From: Laccaria trichodermophora
Lineage: Eukaryota; Basidiomycota; Agaricomycetes; Agaricales; Hydnangiaceae
Length of the DNA stretch: 64,000 nt
Direction of reading: 5' to 3'
Assembly (NCBI GenBank): GCA_018417955.1
Contig: JACTVC010000003.1
Span: 2,790,001 to 2,854,000 of the forward strand
The first letter of the stretch is position 1. Every line of letters begins with the position of its first letter. The notes beneath the pieces were generated by a model. It was not told the origin of the DNA. It saw only the letters and a program-made list of their open reading frames with translations, and did no database searches. Position numbers and translations under genes: made by a program. This document shows, piece by piece, positions 45,864 to 56,852 of the stretch.

Positions 45864-48800
45864 ATGCTAGAGGAGAAGATACCTTTTGAAGCATTGAGCG
45901 TAAACCTCCCCACGCCGTTCTTCCCTCCATCATTAGCCCAACAAAATGGACCTCGAAGCCTACCCCCACAGTTCAAATTTCCATCATTGCCGCTGGAGGT
46001 AGCGTCTTCTACGATAGACACTCAGGATATGTACTTTTTTCAGTTTCTCCGTATCTCATATTTTGATTCATTCCGTGAAGAGGATCTGCGGATGGTTGGA
46101 TTCCCCGTGACCCTCGACTCGTCCGGTTGACGGGAAAACATCCCTTCAACGCGGAAGCGAAACTCAGGGATCTGTACAGTGCAGGATTTTTCACGCCTAG
46201 CAACCTGTTTTATGTCAGGAATCACGGTGCTGTTCCCGTGGTGAATCAGGACAGGGCGGGAAAATGGGAGCTGAGGATACACGGGTGAGTTTTAGGTCCC
46301 TCCCAATGGATACGTACAACTAACGTCTGCTTGGGAAGGTTATGCGCAAAGCCGGCGACATTGACTCTGAAAGATTTGCGAACAAAGTTTCAAGTCGTAA
46401 CCATCCCAGTAACATTGGTTTGTGCTGGAAATCGTCGAAAGGAACAAAATATTGTCCAACAGTCGCTAGGATTTAATTGGGGAGCGGGCGGCCTCTCCAC
46501 AGCGCTCTTTACCGGCGTGTATCTATCTGACGTGTTGGAACATGTTCATCCGACCAAGCCTGCGAAGCATGTCATCTTTGAAGGGAGCGACGAGCTTCCC
46601 AATGGACCCTATGGAACAAGGTGTGGAGCCATACCCGTTCTAGTTTCCACATTCCTAACCGTCGTTTGCTTTTTCAGTCAACTACTCTCCTGGGCTCGGG
46701 ATAAGGGGAAGGCAATGCTGCTATCCTGGGCGATGAATGGTCTTCCGTAAGTTCATTTTGTTTTCAGTTGAAGAGTCGTCCTATAATTATCCGGCCTCAA
46801 GACTCGAGCCTGACCATGGGTTTCCGCTTCGACTCGTGGTCCCTGGCCAGATTGGTGGGAGGTCAGTAAAATGGCTCTCTCGCATCGAAATATCGAAGAC
46901 GGAGAGTCAACATCACCTTCATTTCCACGATAACAAAGTTTTGCCGACGCCCGTAGGACCTGAGAAAGCGCGAGCGGAAAAAAATTGGTGGTATGACCCA
47001 AGGTTTGCTCAGAGTCAGTTGTTCTCGAGAATTTAGGCCTGATGAAACATTCAAGATATATCATTCGCGAGTTGAATCCCAACAGTGCGATCGCACGCCC
47101 AGACCACAATGAGGTTTTAGACCCATCCGAGATGTCGCCGGATGCAACGTATCAACTCAAGGGATACGCTTACGCCGGCGGTGGCCGTCGTGTTTCACGC
47201 GTCGAAATCTCCTGGGACGATGGGGACTCATGGAACGTTGCGAAAATCACCTATCCTGAAGATCTCTTCCGTGATGTTGCATATTCCAATTCCGTATATG
47301 GTCGGTTGGATTTGACTGAATCTGACCTCTGCTTCTGTTGGTGCTTTTGGACTTTTGATATGAATATAGAGATATTGAGAGGAAGCGATGTGGTGATGGT
47401 GAGATGCATGGATGAATCGCTCGCTCTTCAGCCTCGCGACATGTATTGGAATGCGACTGGAATGATGAATAATTGGTGAGTTCAGATTGTCATGGAAGGG
47501 ACATCGTTCGAACGTTTGGTCGTAAAGGTGGTTTCGTGTTCGCGTCTGTCAAATTGAAGACGGAAAGCTTCAATTCGAGCATCCAACGAGTATCTATCTA
47601 TTCCCCAAATCACTAGCGCGCGCTCATGGACTGATTTTCGTTTCAGTGGCGGGAAGGCAGGAAGGCGGCTGGATGCAGAGACTGAAAGACGATGGGTTGG
47701 ATCCTTCGAAGCCCAAATTTTCTATGCGTCAAGAGTCGGGAATATATTCCATTGCGAAAGGGATAGAGCAAGCGCCAGATGTAATCATGACCAAACCGAA
47801 TATCAAGCGGAAAATCCGAATGGAGGACTTGATGACGGCGGAGGCCAAGCAGAAAGCCTGGTTCGTGGTGCACGGGGAGGTAAGTGACTACTTTTTCCCT
47901 ACAGCTGTTCCCAATTATGCCGCGAGTAGGTTTATGATGGCAGTGGTTATTTCAAGGAACATCCTGGCGGGGCGGAGGCCATCATGCTTGTCGCTGGAGA
48001 AGATGCAACTGAAGATTTTATGGCGATTCACAGTTCCGACGCCAAAAAGAAGCTCGCAGAATTCCACATCGGGACACTCGTCGAGCCACACAAAATGGTT
48101 CCGCAAGTCAACATCTCAGATAATGACTCCCAAGGATTTCTTAATCCCCGAGTTTGGAAGAAGGTCGTGGTCTGTAGTATTGAATGCTTGCCGGGAGAAG
48201 CCAAGCGTATCCGCTTCGCTCTGCCTGATAAAGAACAACCGCTAGGCTTACCATTCGGCCAACACATATACCTGCGTTTGCGGACTAAAGCAAAGAACTC
48301 CAATGATCGTGAAGGGGAGCTGATACAAAGGACTTACACGCCCATGATCCAGAGAGACGTTAGAGGTTTCATGGAACTACTGGTTAGGTAAGGCTCATAC
48401 TTGTAGGAAACTCCGAGGAACTGACTTGAGACAGAATTTATCGGCCGACGAGCAAAAGCCCACTGGGCGGTCGCATGACGATGGAGATCGATAGGCTTTC
48501 TGTAGGCGACGCAGTGGAGGTCAAAGGCCCAACTGGAAACTTTACGTGGAAAGGACAAGGGATGGCCGTGATGCATGGTAAGGAATATCAGATCAGAGAA
48601 GTCGGAATGATTTGCGCGGGGACCGGAATTACACCTGTTATTCAAGCGCTCCGTGGAATATTTAGCGACCCATTGAGCAAGGACGTCAGAGTCTGGGTTC
48701 TGGATGTCAATCGTTCCGTTGACGACATCCTTTGTCGTGAGGAGCTCGATCAATTTGCGTTGGAACATAGTTCAAGGCTCCGTCTTCACTATACGTTGAC

Positions 48801-49045
48801 TGGCACCCCACCCAAAGGGTGGCGGTATTCGACAGGGAGGGCGACTGATGAGATGATCAAGAGACATATGCCGATTCCTGGAGCTGGAAAATTGATTTGC
48901 ATTGGAGGACCGCTGGCCATGAAAGAGTCAGTCACCAGTACGTCCCGTTTCTCTTTCACGTCGCGATGAATGCTGATACGAGTGCTTTGCCATTCCACCA
49001 GCTTCGATGATAAATATGGGATGGGATTCTTCGGTGATAGTATGA
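45864..49045 (+). CDS. niaD: Nitrate reductase [NAD(P)H]
   Basis: Reduces nitrate to nitrite in the cytosol. It is a multi-exon gene with introns of about 45-60 bp. Order of domains: Mo-molybdopterin domain (RDPRLVRLTGKHPFNAEAKL, VTLVCAGNRRKEQN with the Mo-ligand Cys, FEGSDELPNGPYGTS, WAMNGLPLEPDHGFPLRLVV); dimerisation domain (LKGYAYAGGGRRVSRVEISW, ALQPRDMYWNATGMMNNW); cytochrome b5 domain with heme histidines (FKEHPGGAEAIM and DFMAIHSSDAKK); FAD domain (QRTYTPM); NAD(P)H domain (GMICAGTGITPVIQAL). The C-terminus is MGWDSSVIV. The start is the first ATG of the exon leading into the domain. The pyridine-nucleotide motif usually read CGPPxM appears as IGGPLAM, with Cys two residues earlier. 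Otherwise intact. It follows the transporter on the same strand. Confidence 0.94.
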
Positions 49046-49682
49046 CTCGTATACCAGAAACGCCTGTCACAAAAGTACAGCCTCGCAGCTAGACGGACCG
49101 ATTGGGCGTAAATAGTTCATAAGAACGATAGATACGTAGCACGTACATGTGAGCATTTGAACTCAGCCTACAGATTCTGAGAGCAGACTAGCCCATTTCA
49201 TATGAAACTTTGAGCATCCAGAGAGGAAGCCTCGGGAGCCTGTGCCACGAGCATGTCTGTGGATACGAATTCTGCAATGGAAGGAATCAGTAAGAAATGC
49301 AGCAAGAAAAGGTGGGGAATTTCACCTCCTCCATTACCGTAATTGTTTCAGAATCATTTCCCCGCCTCTGCGTACCGACAGCCAAGCCTATCGAGGTCAT
49401 CAGTTCGTGATTCCTGTGTATTTACTCCGCCAATCATCATAGTTGCAGTCATAACCACGTAGCGCGCCTTCGGACGCAAAACCCGATACCCGACTTTCGG
49501 AACTGTGGACACTTTTTTGATGTGATTATGGCAGTCTTTCAATTTGTTATTGTCATTTTAGTTGCTTTATAGCTAGTTTTGGAAGTCGGGTCGGATTATT
49601 TCCTCAATTTTCACGCGACGTTTAATCAATGTACGAAAGGCTAGACTTTGGCCTTCCAATTCGATGGCAATAAGTGAAAGTG
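49046..49682. other. Intergenic
   Basis: Between the end of nitrate reductase and the end of a convergent F-box-like gene; both 3' ends fall here. No further gene was recognised. Confidence 0.5.
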
Positions 49683-50642
49683 TTATTTTTCTGTCATTCG
49701 GCTGTTCCTTCTGATCAACAATCGGCTTAGTTCTTTCGCGCGGCAACCTTCTCGCAAGCAAACATCTCCAAGACGCCAGGTGTAGCTTCTAGAAAGTAGA
49801 TTATCTTTCGACTGTTGGTCATTCCATTCGAATAGGCCTATGCCGGAGTATGTAGCAAATTGGCGTTGCACGTTCGGACAACATATGGTAGCCCCGGCGG
49901 GATGATCCACGGATCTTGTTATTACGGTGAAATTCCTAGCCTGGTATTTGCATGCTTTTCCTTGATTTGGTGAGTAACGAAAGGCGTATGTGGTATGTTG
50001 TCCTAACGATTGAGTCGGATACAAGGAACCGCAATGACCGGCGGTTATGAAGTTCATCACCGCTGTGTGGCTTGAGCCAAGAACTACGCCCAGAAAAGAA
50101 TCAGTTTCTATTCCCTCGGTGACTGTGACACGTTGGTAGTCTGCGTTGATGTATTCGGAATGAGTGAGTGCGCCGGCCGTTTCCTCTCTCGAGATGCCTG
50201 TGGTGTCGAGTTGATAACCAATGCGATGGAGAAACGTTGAGAACACTCGTAAGCTGTTGCGAGGTGTTGCGATGTTTAGGTCATTGGGTGACCATGCAGA
50301 TTCACATCCGTTTAACATAACTTTTAGGGCCAAAGAGCCGATTATGCCACTGTTGGTGTTGGCAAGCATGTCGATGAAGGTCTTGATGTGATCTTGAGGT
50401 TGCTGTTAAGTGACAATCCCAATATTTTAGTGGGGAGACGCACCTGGCGGTATGAAGGGTAATAGGAAAAAAAATATCCGGGTGCGAATATAGTGTTGTA
50501 CGCATTCTCTACATGCACGGCTCGTCTGACCGAGTCGCGCCAGGGAGGCCATAGAAGTGGCATTCAAAATGAGTTGTCGGATGTCTATGCCCGTGCCAAA
50601 AAAGAATTCAAGGAAGGTGAACTTTGGATTCTCGTCAGTCAT
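49683..50642 (-). CDS. F-box-like family protein
   Basis: Two exons. The first (from ATG 50642) carries a helical, F-box-like start (DIRQLILNATSMASLARLGQ, TSRACRECVQHYIRTRI, FFFLLPFIPP). The intron (GTGCGT...CTCAAG) leads to DHIKTFIDMLANTNSGIIGS, then LNIATPRNSLRVFSTFLHRI and a globular region with GHCGSLYPTQSL and CCPNVQRQFATYSG. This second half belongs to a family common in mushroom genomes, without known chemistry. The start at 50642 is the first true ATG; upstream codons in frame lack an ATG. The acceptor CTCAAG is non-consensus but is the one that keeps frame. Convergent with nitrate reductase. Confidence 0.6.
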
Positions 50643-50751
50643 CGAGTTGAGGTAACGATGGGCGATGGGCAATTAGGAGATTTGGTTTTATTCAAGACAG
50701 GATAATAGGGGAAGTACGACTTCTCTGAGATCTCCTAATTACACATTCGTC

Positions 50752-51335
50752 ATGAATTACGGCAACGTCCTACGGCTGGTGACAGTGGGCAAAGTAAGTT
50801 GTCGTTCCGGTTCACGACGTTTGCTAATCAAATCATTGAAGATGGAGCCTAACGTATATTGGGGTTTAATGTTTGATGTCGGGGAGGACATTAGCTTCAT
50901 GCTTGTCCCTGTCCCGTTCCGACCAGGAGTCAACGTCCCACTTAGTGTCGATGATCTTTTTACACCATTCTGGGTGCACACCAGGTCAGACAACCGTCGC
51001 TGGGAGAATTTGGGGACGTATAAGCGGCAAATAATTGTTGGGTCGGGAAAAGACAGTCAATATTTCTCTGTCCACTTTTCAGATCAAGACGACGATTTTC
51101 CATTAAATCATGGCATGCATTCTATTTCAACTGAGCTATACAGCACATGGAAGGGCGCGGTTATCGTGTTTCGTACAGACGAGAAAGGTGTTCCTTTGGA
51201 TTGTGGCATACAGGATGTACTCTATATGGCGGAAGTTTTAGAGAGGTAAGGTTATGAGTTCTGATTTAATCGGGATGCTGAATCTTGGACAGGTTCATTG
51301 TTACGGTCAATGCTTCTTCTCGATACCGTTTGTAA
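50752..51335 (+). CDS. Unknown small protein, family copy A
   Basis: Rightward gene with a probable intron near 50795-50842 (GTAAGTTG...TTGAAG) and another before the last exon (GTAAGGTT...GGACAG), ending FIVTVNASSRYRL. The body has MEPNVYWGLMFDVGEDISFM, then FTPFWVHTRSDNRRWENLGT. It carries the motif shared with the copies at 51469 and 53703: TWKGAVIVFRTDE followed by an Asp-containing helix (IQDVLYMAEVLERF). Not recognised outside this family. It starts 109 bp from the divergent F-box-like gene. Confidence 0.6.
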
Positions 51336-51468
51336 GAACGTGGTGTGAAATTATTTACGTGATTCACAGACGGAGGTGTATTAATGTTAAAGCTGACGGC
51401 AATCATGTGATGGCGAGGTTATGTCGGGGATGCGGAAAGGTTGACAACATGCCTTTAAATTGTCATTG

Positions 51469-52073
51469 TTAGTAATGTAAATTTGAAGATGAGGGGGGGA
51501 CATACGTCGCAATCAATTCTCTTATGAAGGAGAGATCTTTTTCATTGATGTCGTGAATTTCCATTCCCCACTCCGATTTAAAGACAATGATGTTTCCCCG
51601 CCAGGTAGCTCTTTCGTCAGTGTGAGCATGAGGTGTTAAGCCACACAGAAGATCGTTCTGCGGAAGAGTTGTTAAGTCTTGAGGCTCGTGAAGAACGATG
51701 TACCGTGTGGGGAGTGTAGTGTAATCGTCTGTAGGATGTTGGGTGTATAGTTTGTAATCAATACCTTGTACCCATGTTTCTATTGGTTTATGAATTTTGA
51801 TCCACGGGTTAAGATCAAAGTCGGTCAGGGTAGGATGGAAGTCGGGAGGCTCGTACACGAGTACTGGCACTGTGTGTACGGAGGCGCATCCAAAGCCAAA
51901 GAATGCCGCAGATCGGTATGAACATATCTTAGAAGACTGGTGGGTGAGGATTAATATTCGGTGGTGAAACGGTTTTAACGTAGACTTACAGGATCAGCGA
52001 TTGCGAAACTCCGACTCACGAGTTCAATGAGGCAGTCTCGAGACCTGAGGTGATTGTTTGATGTTGGATGCAT
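51469..52073 (-). CDS. Unknown small protein, family copy B
   Basis: Leftward. A first exon from ATG 52073 (MHPTSNNHLRSRDCLIELVS, then RSFAIADP) joins to ICSYRSAAFFGFGCASVH and VPVLVYEPPDFHPTLTDFDL. The shared family motif is TWRGNIIVFKSEWGMEIHD followed by DLSFIRELIA. The last residues (TYVPPSSSNLHY) may be read-through of a final intron, since a donor-like GTATGT lies there and copies A and C have an intron or end at that place. Function unknown. Convergent with copy A. Confidence 0.55.
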
Positions 52074-52210
52074 CATTCAGAAGAAGTCTAACAACGTGCT
52101 GCGTATGTAACTCATTTTATAGGGGACAAGAGATATTATTAGCGCGAGTTGGTCATTGTAAGTTGTTATGAGAAGAAATTGACAATTTTGCTACAGAACT
52201 TGACCCATCG

Positions 52211-53374
52211 TTAAAGAAAAGTGAACAGTCCGTTAACGGCGGCAGTCAATTGCCCAAATTCTTCACTGTCATGGACTTTGCGCGTCCGGAAAATTGCGGG
52301 CCCATTGACAAATGGTAGTTGAAGTTCAACCCTCGAATTTACACCGTATTCTTGAAAGATATCGAAGGTTCGGAGAGCGGGAAAGAGCGCTGGGGTGAGC
52401 CATGCGATGACATGCTCGATGGTAATCGGCTTGGCGTGGGCGGGCTGGACCATTAAGTAGATTTCTTCAACGCTCGGCAGGCGGTTTGGTGGTTGTGGGA
52501 TGTCAGTCCAACGCGCGTTTCCAATAACCACGCGCAGCGCTTTAAAGTCGTTTGTATTGGTCAATTCTCGGAAACGTCCCAGGTCTAGGTGTAGGTGAGA
52601 ATTGCGTCAGGAATGCTTATAGCGACACGTACATGCAAAATAGTATACTTCAATATGATTTTTACAGATGTTCGTCAGTTCTTCTATTGGTGCATGGACA
52701 GAGTGGTCGTGGAGGACCGAGATGCGAGACAGATCCACAATAGGAGTTCCATCAGGCCATCTGGCAGTCAGCAGACTGTCTACTGCATAAAAAGCCGACG
52801 CGCCAATCGAAAGTTTTTGAGGTCGGCAAGGAGGCGGAAATGGCGCTGATGCACAAGCAATCATGGTCGAGTCATGGAGCCCTAGACCCCCGATTTCCAG
52901 TTGTTGGAGATGGGGGCAGTTTGCGAAGAGGGATACGGGCCATGCGTGGATTTGTGTGAGTGACAGGGTGTGAAGCTTTGGGGAGGTCAGCATCCGTATC
53001 AATTCGTTTTGTAAGTCTTGAGGTATAACGTTCCAAGCAGTGCCACCAGCGGTTTCGTCGCCGGTGACGTGAAGGCTCCGAAGGTGAGAAAACCTTCGCA
53101 GTAGGGAGACATTCGTGTCAAGGTCTGATTTCTGATCCATGTAATAATGGAGGTGAAGGACGTAGTTGGCCAACTTTGGGCGTTTAGCAAGCAAAGAGAC
53201 GAGATGCATCATCGTCGACCGATGGATTGCCACTGTGGTGAACAGAAGTTCTTGACAGGGTTCGACCAAATTTTGGCATGTTTGCGAAAGCGCGCGAATT
53301 GATTCCCAGTCGGATTCAGAAGCGAGGTTGTTCATGATCACCTCGATAATATCAAACGGCACCTCGTAAGCCAT
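52211..53374 (-). CDS. F-box / leucine-rich protein
   Basis: From ATG 53374: F-box (MAYEVPFDIIEVIMNNLASE, WESIRALSQTCQNLVEPCQE), then leucine-rich segments (LRSLHVTGDETAGGT, LHTLSLTQIHAWPVSL, LQQLEIGGLGLHDSTM). An intron near 52565-52610 (GTACGTG...ACCTAG) connects VYYFAY to LGRFRELTNTNDFKALRVVI. The protein ends AVNGLFTFL. Likely an SCF substrate adaptor. It sits between copies B and C of the unknown small protein family. Confidence 0.75.
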
Positions 53375-53702
53375 TGTTGAATTTGAGGTGATGTGATGTT
53401 GTGGGGGATGCAGACTTGAAAGGGGTAGGTTTCATCTCGATTGAAATCCACGCGAACCTTTCTAGGTCTCAGTGCACGTACTTTATAGGAAGTTAAGACG
53501 TGGCGTTATAGTTTGGAACGGACTCTAGTGGTGTCTTTTAAGCATTGATTGGTTCTTTAGCATGGTTATGCTTCTGTATTACACTCGGGTCACAATGGTG
53601 TTAAGACATCGTAGTCCAATACTGTATCACTACTCTGTAAGTCTTGAGCCGTTAAATTTATAAGGTACACTTCATTTCTGTCGACGATGAACCTGAATGT
53701 GA

Positions 53703-54284
53703 TTAATGTTCTTCTAACGGTTGGGAGTCGGTGTAAGAAATGACGAACTTTTTCACTGCCTCCGTAGCAAGGAGAATATCGGCGTCGTTGCAATTTTCCG
53801 GATGGTGATCTCTGTCCACTTTCATGACGAGGATGGGGCCTCGCCAAGTCAGGGTTAATTCGGGGTACAAGATCTGGCGGATGCAAATGTTGAAGCTCGC
53901 ATGGTAGGTTTGTTCTTCAAATAATATGACGAAGCTGAAGTCTGGGTTTGCCGTTGAACTTGGTGGAATGTGTTGTAGTCTGTAGTTAATTGAAGGCCCG
54001 TGTGGGGGATTGTAAGAATGTTGGACCCAATAGTCGGTTCGGTAATTTTCCAAACGATGGTCAGAGTGAGATGGAGTCGGTGATGCCGGGACAGGTACTA
54101 AGGCTGCTGCGTCCAAGTAGCATGAAAACAAGATACCATCACGAAAGTTGTGGATGTTGAATTCATCAAATTCCTACAACAGAACGGAATCTTTCAGGTT
54201 AAAGGTTGCAAACATAAACAGTTTGATCACCTTGTATTCGTTAACAGCATCTTCGGAGAGAGTGGTCATGGTTGGGTGTGGCAT
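53703..54284 (-). CDS. Unknown small protein, family copy C
   Basis: Exon 1 from ATG 54284 (MPHPTMTTLSEDAVNEYK) joins through an intron (GTGATC...GTTGTAG) to EFDEFNIHNFRDGILFSCYL. A Pro/Ser-rich middle follows (VPVPASPTPSHSDHRLENYR), then YWVQHSYNPPHGPSINYRLQ. The shared family motif is TWRGPILVMKVDRDHHPEN with a following Asp-containing helix (DADILLATEAVKKFV). It ends at 53703. It has the same architecture as A and B but low identity. A second in-frame ATG lies at 54269. Function unknown. Confidence 0.6.
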
Positions 54285-55150
54285 ACGAGTTATAGGAGTT
54301 TCTGTGTTGTCGCAAGCGTAGGCCGATAATGCTTATGAAAGGGGTTGCAGTTGTCGTTGCGACTGAATTTGCAAAAAAGGCCCAGAGAGCATCGTAAAGT
54401 GCAGCCCTGAAACAACGTGCTGAGATATACTGACTTCTATGCTGAGCGCGCGTTCATAAATTTTCACGAAGCCTTAAGAAACAGTGTGGATTGAACAAAA
54501 TCACATACGGTTCTTCCATATTGCTATTTCATTCCAACAGTTGACTGTATTTTGTGAACGGGGCGCTGTGGCAATGTCAAATGAATTAAAGTACATGGCT
54601 AATCAGGCTGAAATATTGACCGTGATGGGGCTCGCAATCATCTTGCCCATCGCACTTGAGTCTTAGAAAGAGTGTGTTCGGAGTCTCGTAGACGACGCAT
54701 CCATGCCATCAATTCGCTGCTGGGAGGTGAAAACGACGGTAGCCACGCCCTCGAGGTCACGCGGTAAAACCAGGGTAACTCAAGCGGCGCGCGGCAGACC
54801 ATCCACCCAAACCCAGGCCGTTGCGATGTTTGCAACGCTGGCGACAGTCATGTGACTTGATGTCATTTAAGTTAGTGCGCCAACAAATACGTTGGGGTCT
54901 GTGCATCTTTGAGAGCACATCAGGAGCAGCACTGCAAACATCATCTACATTCCTGTGCAGAGTTGGAACAGTCATTTAAAATTGAGTCCGTAGTTATTTA
55001 CAAGTCCGTTGTTAATTACATATATCGAGTTCAGAAGTCCATTGTGTTTCTAGTTGGGAAAAGAGTCGCTTGTATTACACGTAAAAACACTAATTTAGTC
55101 AATAAGAGATGTGGGGGGGGGGAGGCGTCAATGTGGGTGTTAACTGGCCG
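54285..55150. other. Intergenic, possible Helitron 3' side
   Basis: No gene. A 6-bp-stem hairpin (CGTTGC/GCAACG) lies at about 54821-54840 and a GC-rich stretch at 54788-54800. If the Helitron reads leftward its 3' end should be here, but no CTRR-type end with an adjacent hairpin was convincing. Confidence 0.35.
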
Positions 55151-56704
55151 TCATTCCGATGAATCCAAAGGGAAGTCCAGCATGACATGATCATTGTCGG
55201 TCAACGTGTCAGCAGATGTTTCGCCGTTTGATGAGGACTCGTTTGATAGAGGGCTTCCCGATTGAACGGAGGGGGAAGCGTTTGCATCAAGGATCGTGAG
55301 GCGAGAAGATGAAGCAGCAGAGGACGACGTTGTGACAGCACTGTCACCATTGTCAGATGCATCGAGTTTCGTGCGTTTGATCCGGAAAGATGATAACGCG
55401 CGATCGGCCGAGGAGTCAGCGTTTTCAGTTGGAGAACCGTCCCTGTCGTCGTCAGAGTCATATCCTCCAATGACGTGGCGAATTGGAACGTCGGCGATGC
55501 TGTCGTCTACAACGAGCAAACGGTGGAAGTTAATCTGATAGATCTAATTGGTGTGGTTTAAACGAGTGGAATTAAGAGGAAAAGACGGGACAGACCTTTC
55601 GTTCTTTTCCTGTATCTTCCTGATTGTTGTTGCGGATGTTCATCGTAAAACAATGAAGAGTGACGGTTGCAATGACGAGGGTTCCTGTGCGCAAAGCGGC
55701 GTATTGGTCCCAAGGTGGAATTAACTTGCGATCCATGTCGATGATCTCATGTTGAACTAAGAAACTTTTGCTGTTTCTGAAAACGCCTCCTTTGTAGTCA
55801 TACAAAGTGGTCGGCGAGTGAAGTTGGCCGACTTTGTATTCGACGGCTAGCGCTACCATTAGCGTTGATTATTTAAACTTAAAAGCCGGAAGAACGTGCC
55901 TGGAGTGTTCTCCTCCGATCCAGACGTCACCGACGGCTGCTCGCTTGGAGATGACGTAGAAGTGTCTGACATACCTGGGCGAGATCGCCGCATGATGCGT
56001 CGGATGGCAGGTGAACGGTTTTCTTTCGACACAGGAAGCTAAATAACAATAGTTAGACATGGTAAGCTATTGAAGAGAGCATCTCCATACCTTATATTTA
56101 GGCGGAGAGGTGATTGTAATGATGTCGGCTGCACGATCCGGGGTAGTAGGAGTTAACCATTCTTTCGTTGTATATACCTGGTCTGATCAGCGCCATGCGA
56201 AAGAATTGCGAAAGAATTCATACTTTGCCATCGGCGTCATCTTGTTTACGTTCGGCTTCAACGATTTCGTTCAAAGCGACAAGCTGATCTTGGTAAAGGA
56301 AGAAAAGGTCCTCAGTGCAGTTGCTCGGGGCGCCTAACGCGAACCGATTCTTGGCTCTGGATTTGTCGGTCATGTAGCAAGGCTTGGAGAATGTGAGAGA
56401 CTTCTAACAAGGCAGGACTGGAACTCACGTTGGAAGCCGTCCCTACGTAGAAGTCTCCGAGTGCGCTATTCTTCGTTCCAAGGGACGCAGGCTGAATCTC
56501 GCCGAAAATGTTGACTTTGAATTCGGAGCCATCTTGATCCTGGTATTCATATCCAGAAGACCACGTAGTTTTGCGAAAGAAATGTTTGTTGTACTGACAG
56601 TTGGCGAGGAAACTGGTGCCCGAGGAAGTAATGGAATCGCGAAGGGAATCGTAGACGCCGTTAGACTTGCGGTTCGCATAGTGAGTTTGAGCTGGGGACG
56701 CCAT
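55151..56704 (-). CDS. Helitron companion protein, unknown
   Basis: Leftward, starting 149 bp beyond the helicase stop. Exon 1 (56429-56704) encodes MASPAQTHYANRKSNGVYDS, TSFLANCQYNKHFFRKTTW, EFKVNIFGEIQPASLG. It then splices to CYMTDKSRAKNRFALGAP and DQLVALNEIVEAERKQDDAD, to VYTTKEWLTPTTPDRAADII, and to LPVSKENRSPAIRRIMRRSR. Two models follow: a stop at 55859 overlapping the next ATG (TAATG), or splicing of GTATGTCAG...CGCTAG to continue VEYKVGQLHSPTTLYDYKGG. The second model gives one protein of about 415 aa and is preferred. Later parts include GTLVIATVTLHCFTMNIR and IYQINFHRLLVVDDS, beta-strand patterns that could be an OB-like fold (inference), and an acidic Ser-rich tail. Its orientation and spacing tie it to the Helitron. 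Confidence 0.6.
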
Positions 56705-56852
56705 TGCGACAAGCGTTTCCCCGTTCGAGTGGCCTGTTAAATAGACAGTGAGTCAATAGGAGTATCGTAGACCTTGCTGGTCCACATTAATAGGGGGCAG
56801 CTCACCGCAGTCTGTGTGTCATCAGGTAGTTTGAGAACGTGAGGAGTTGGGC

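Noticed and set aside
54600..55150. Helitron 3' end (CTRR with hairpin)
   Set aside because: Several candidate CTGA/CTGG and small hairpins occur, but none combines a proper hairpin, spacing and A-T insertion context.
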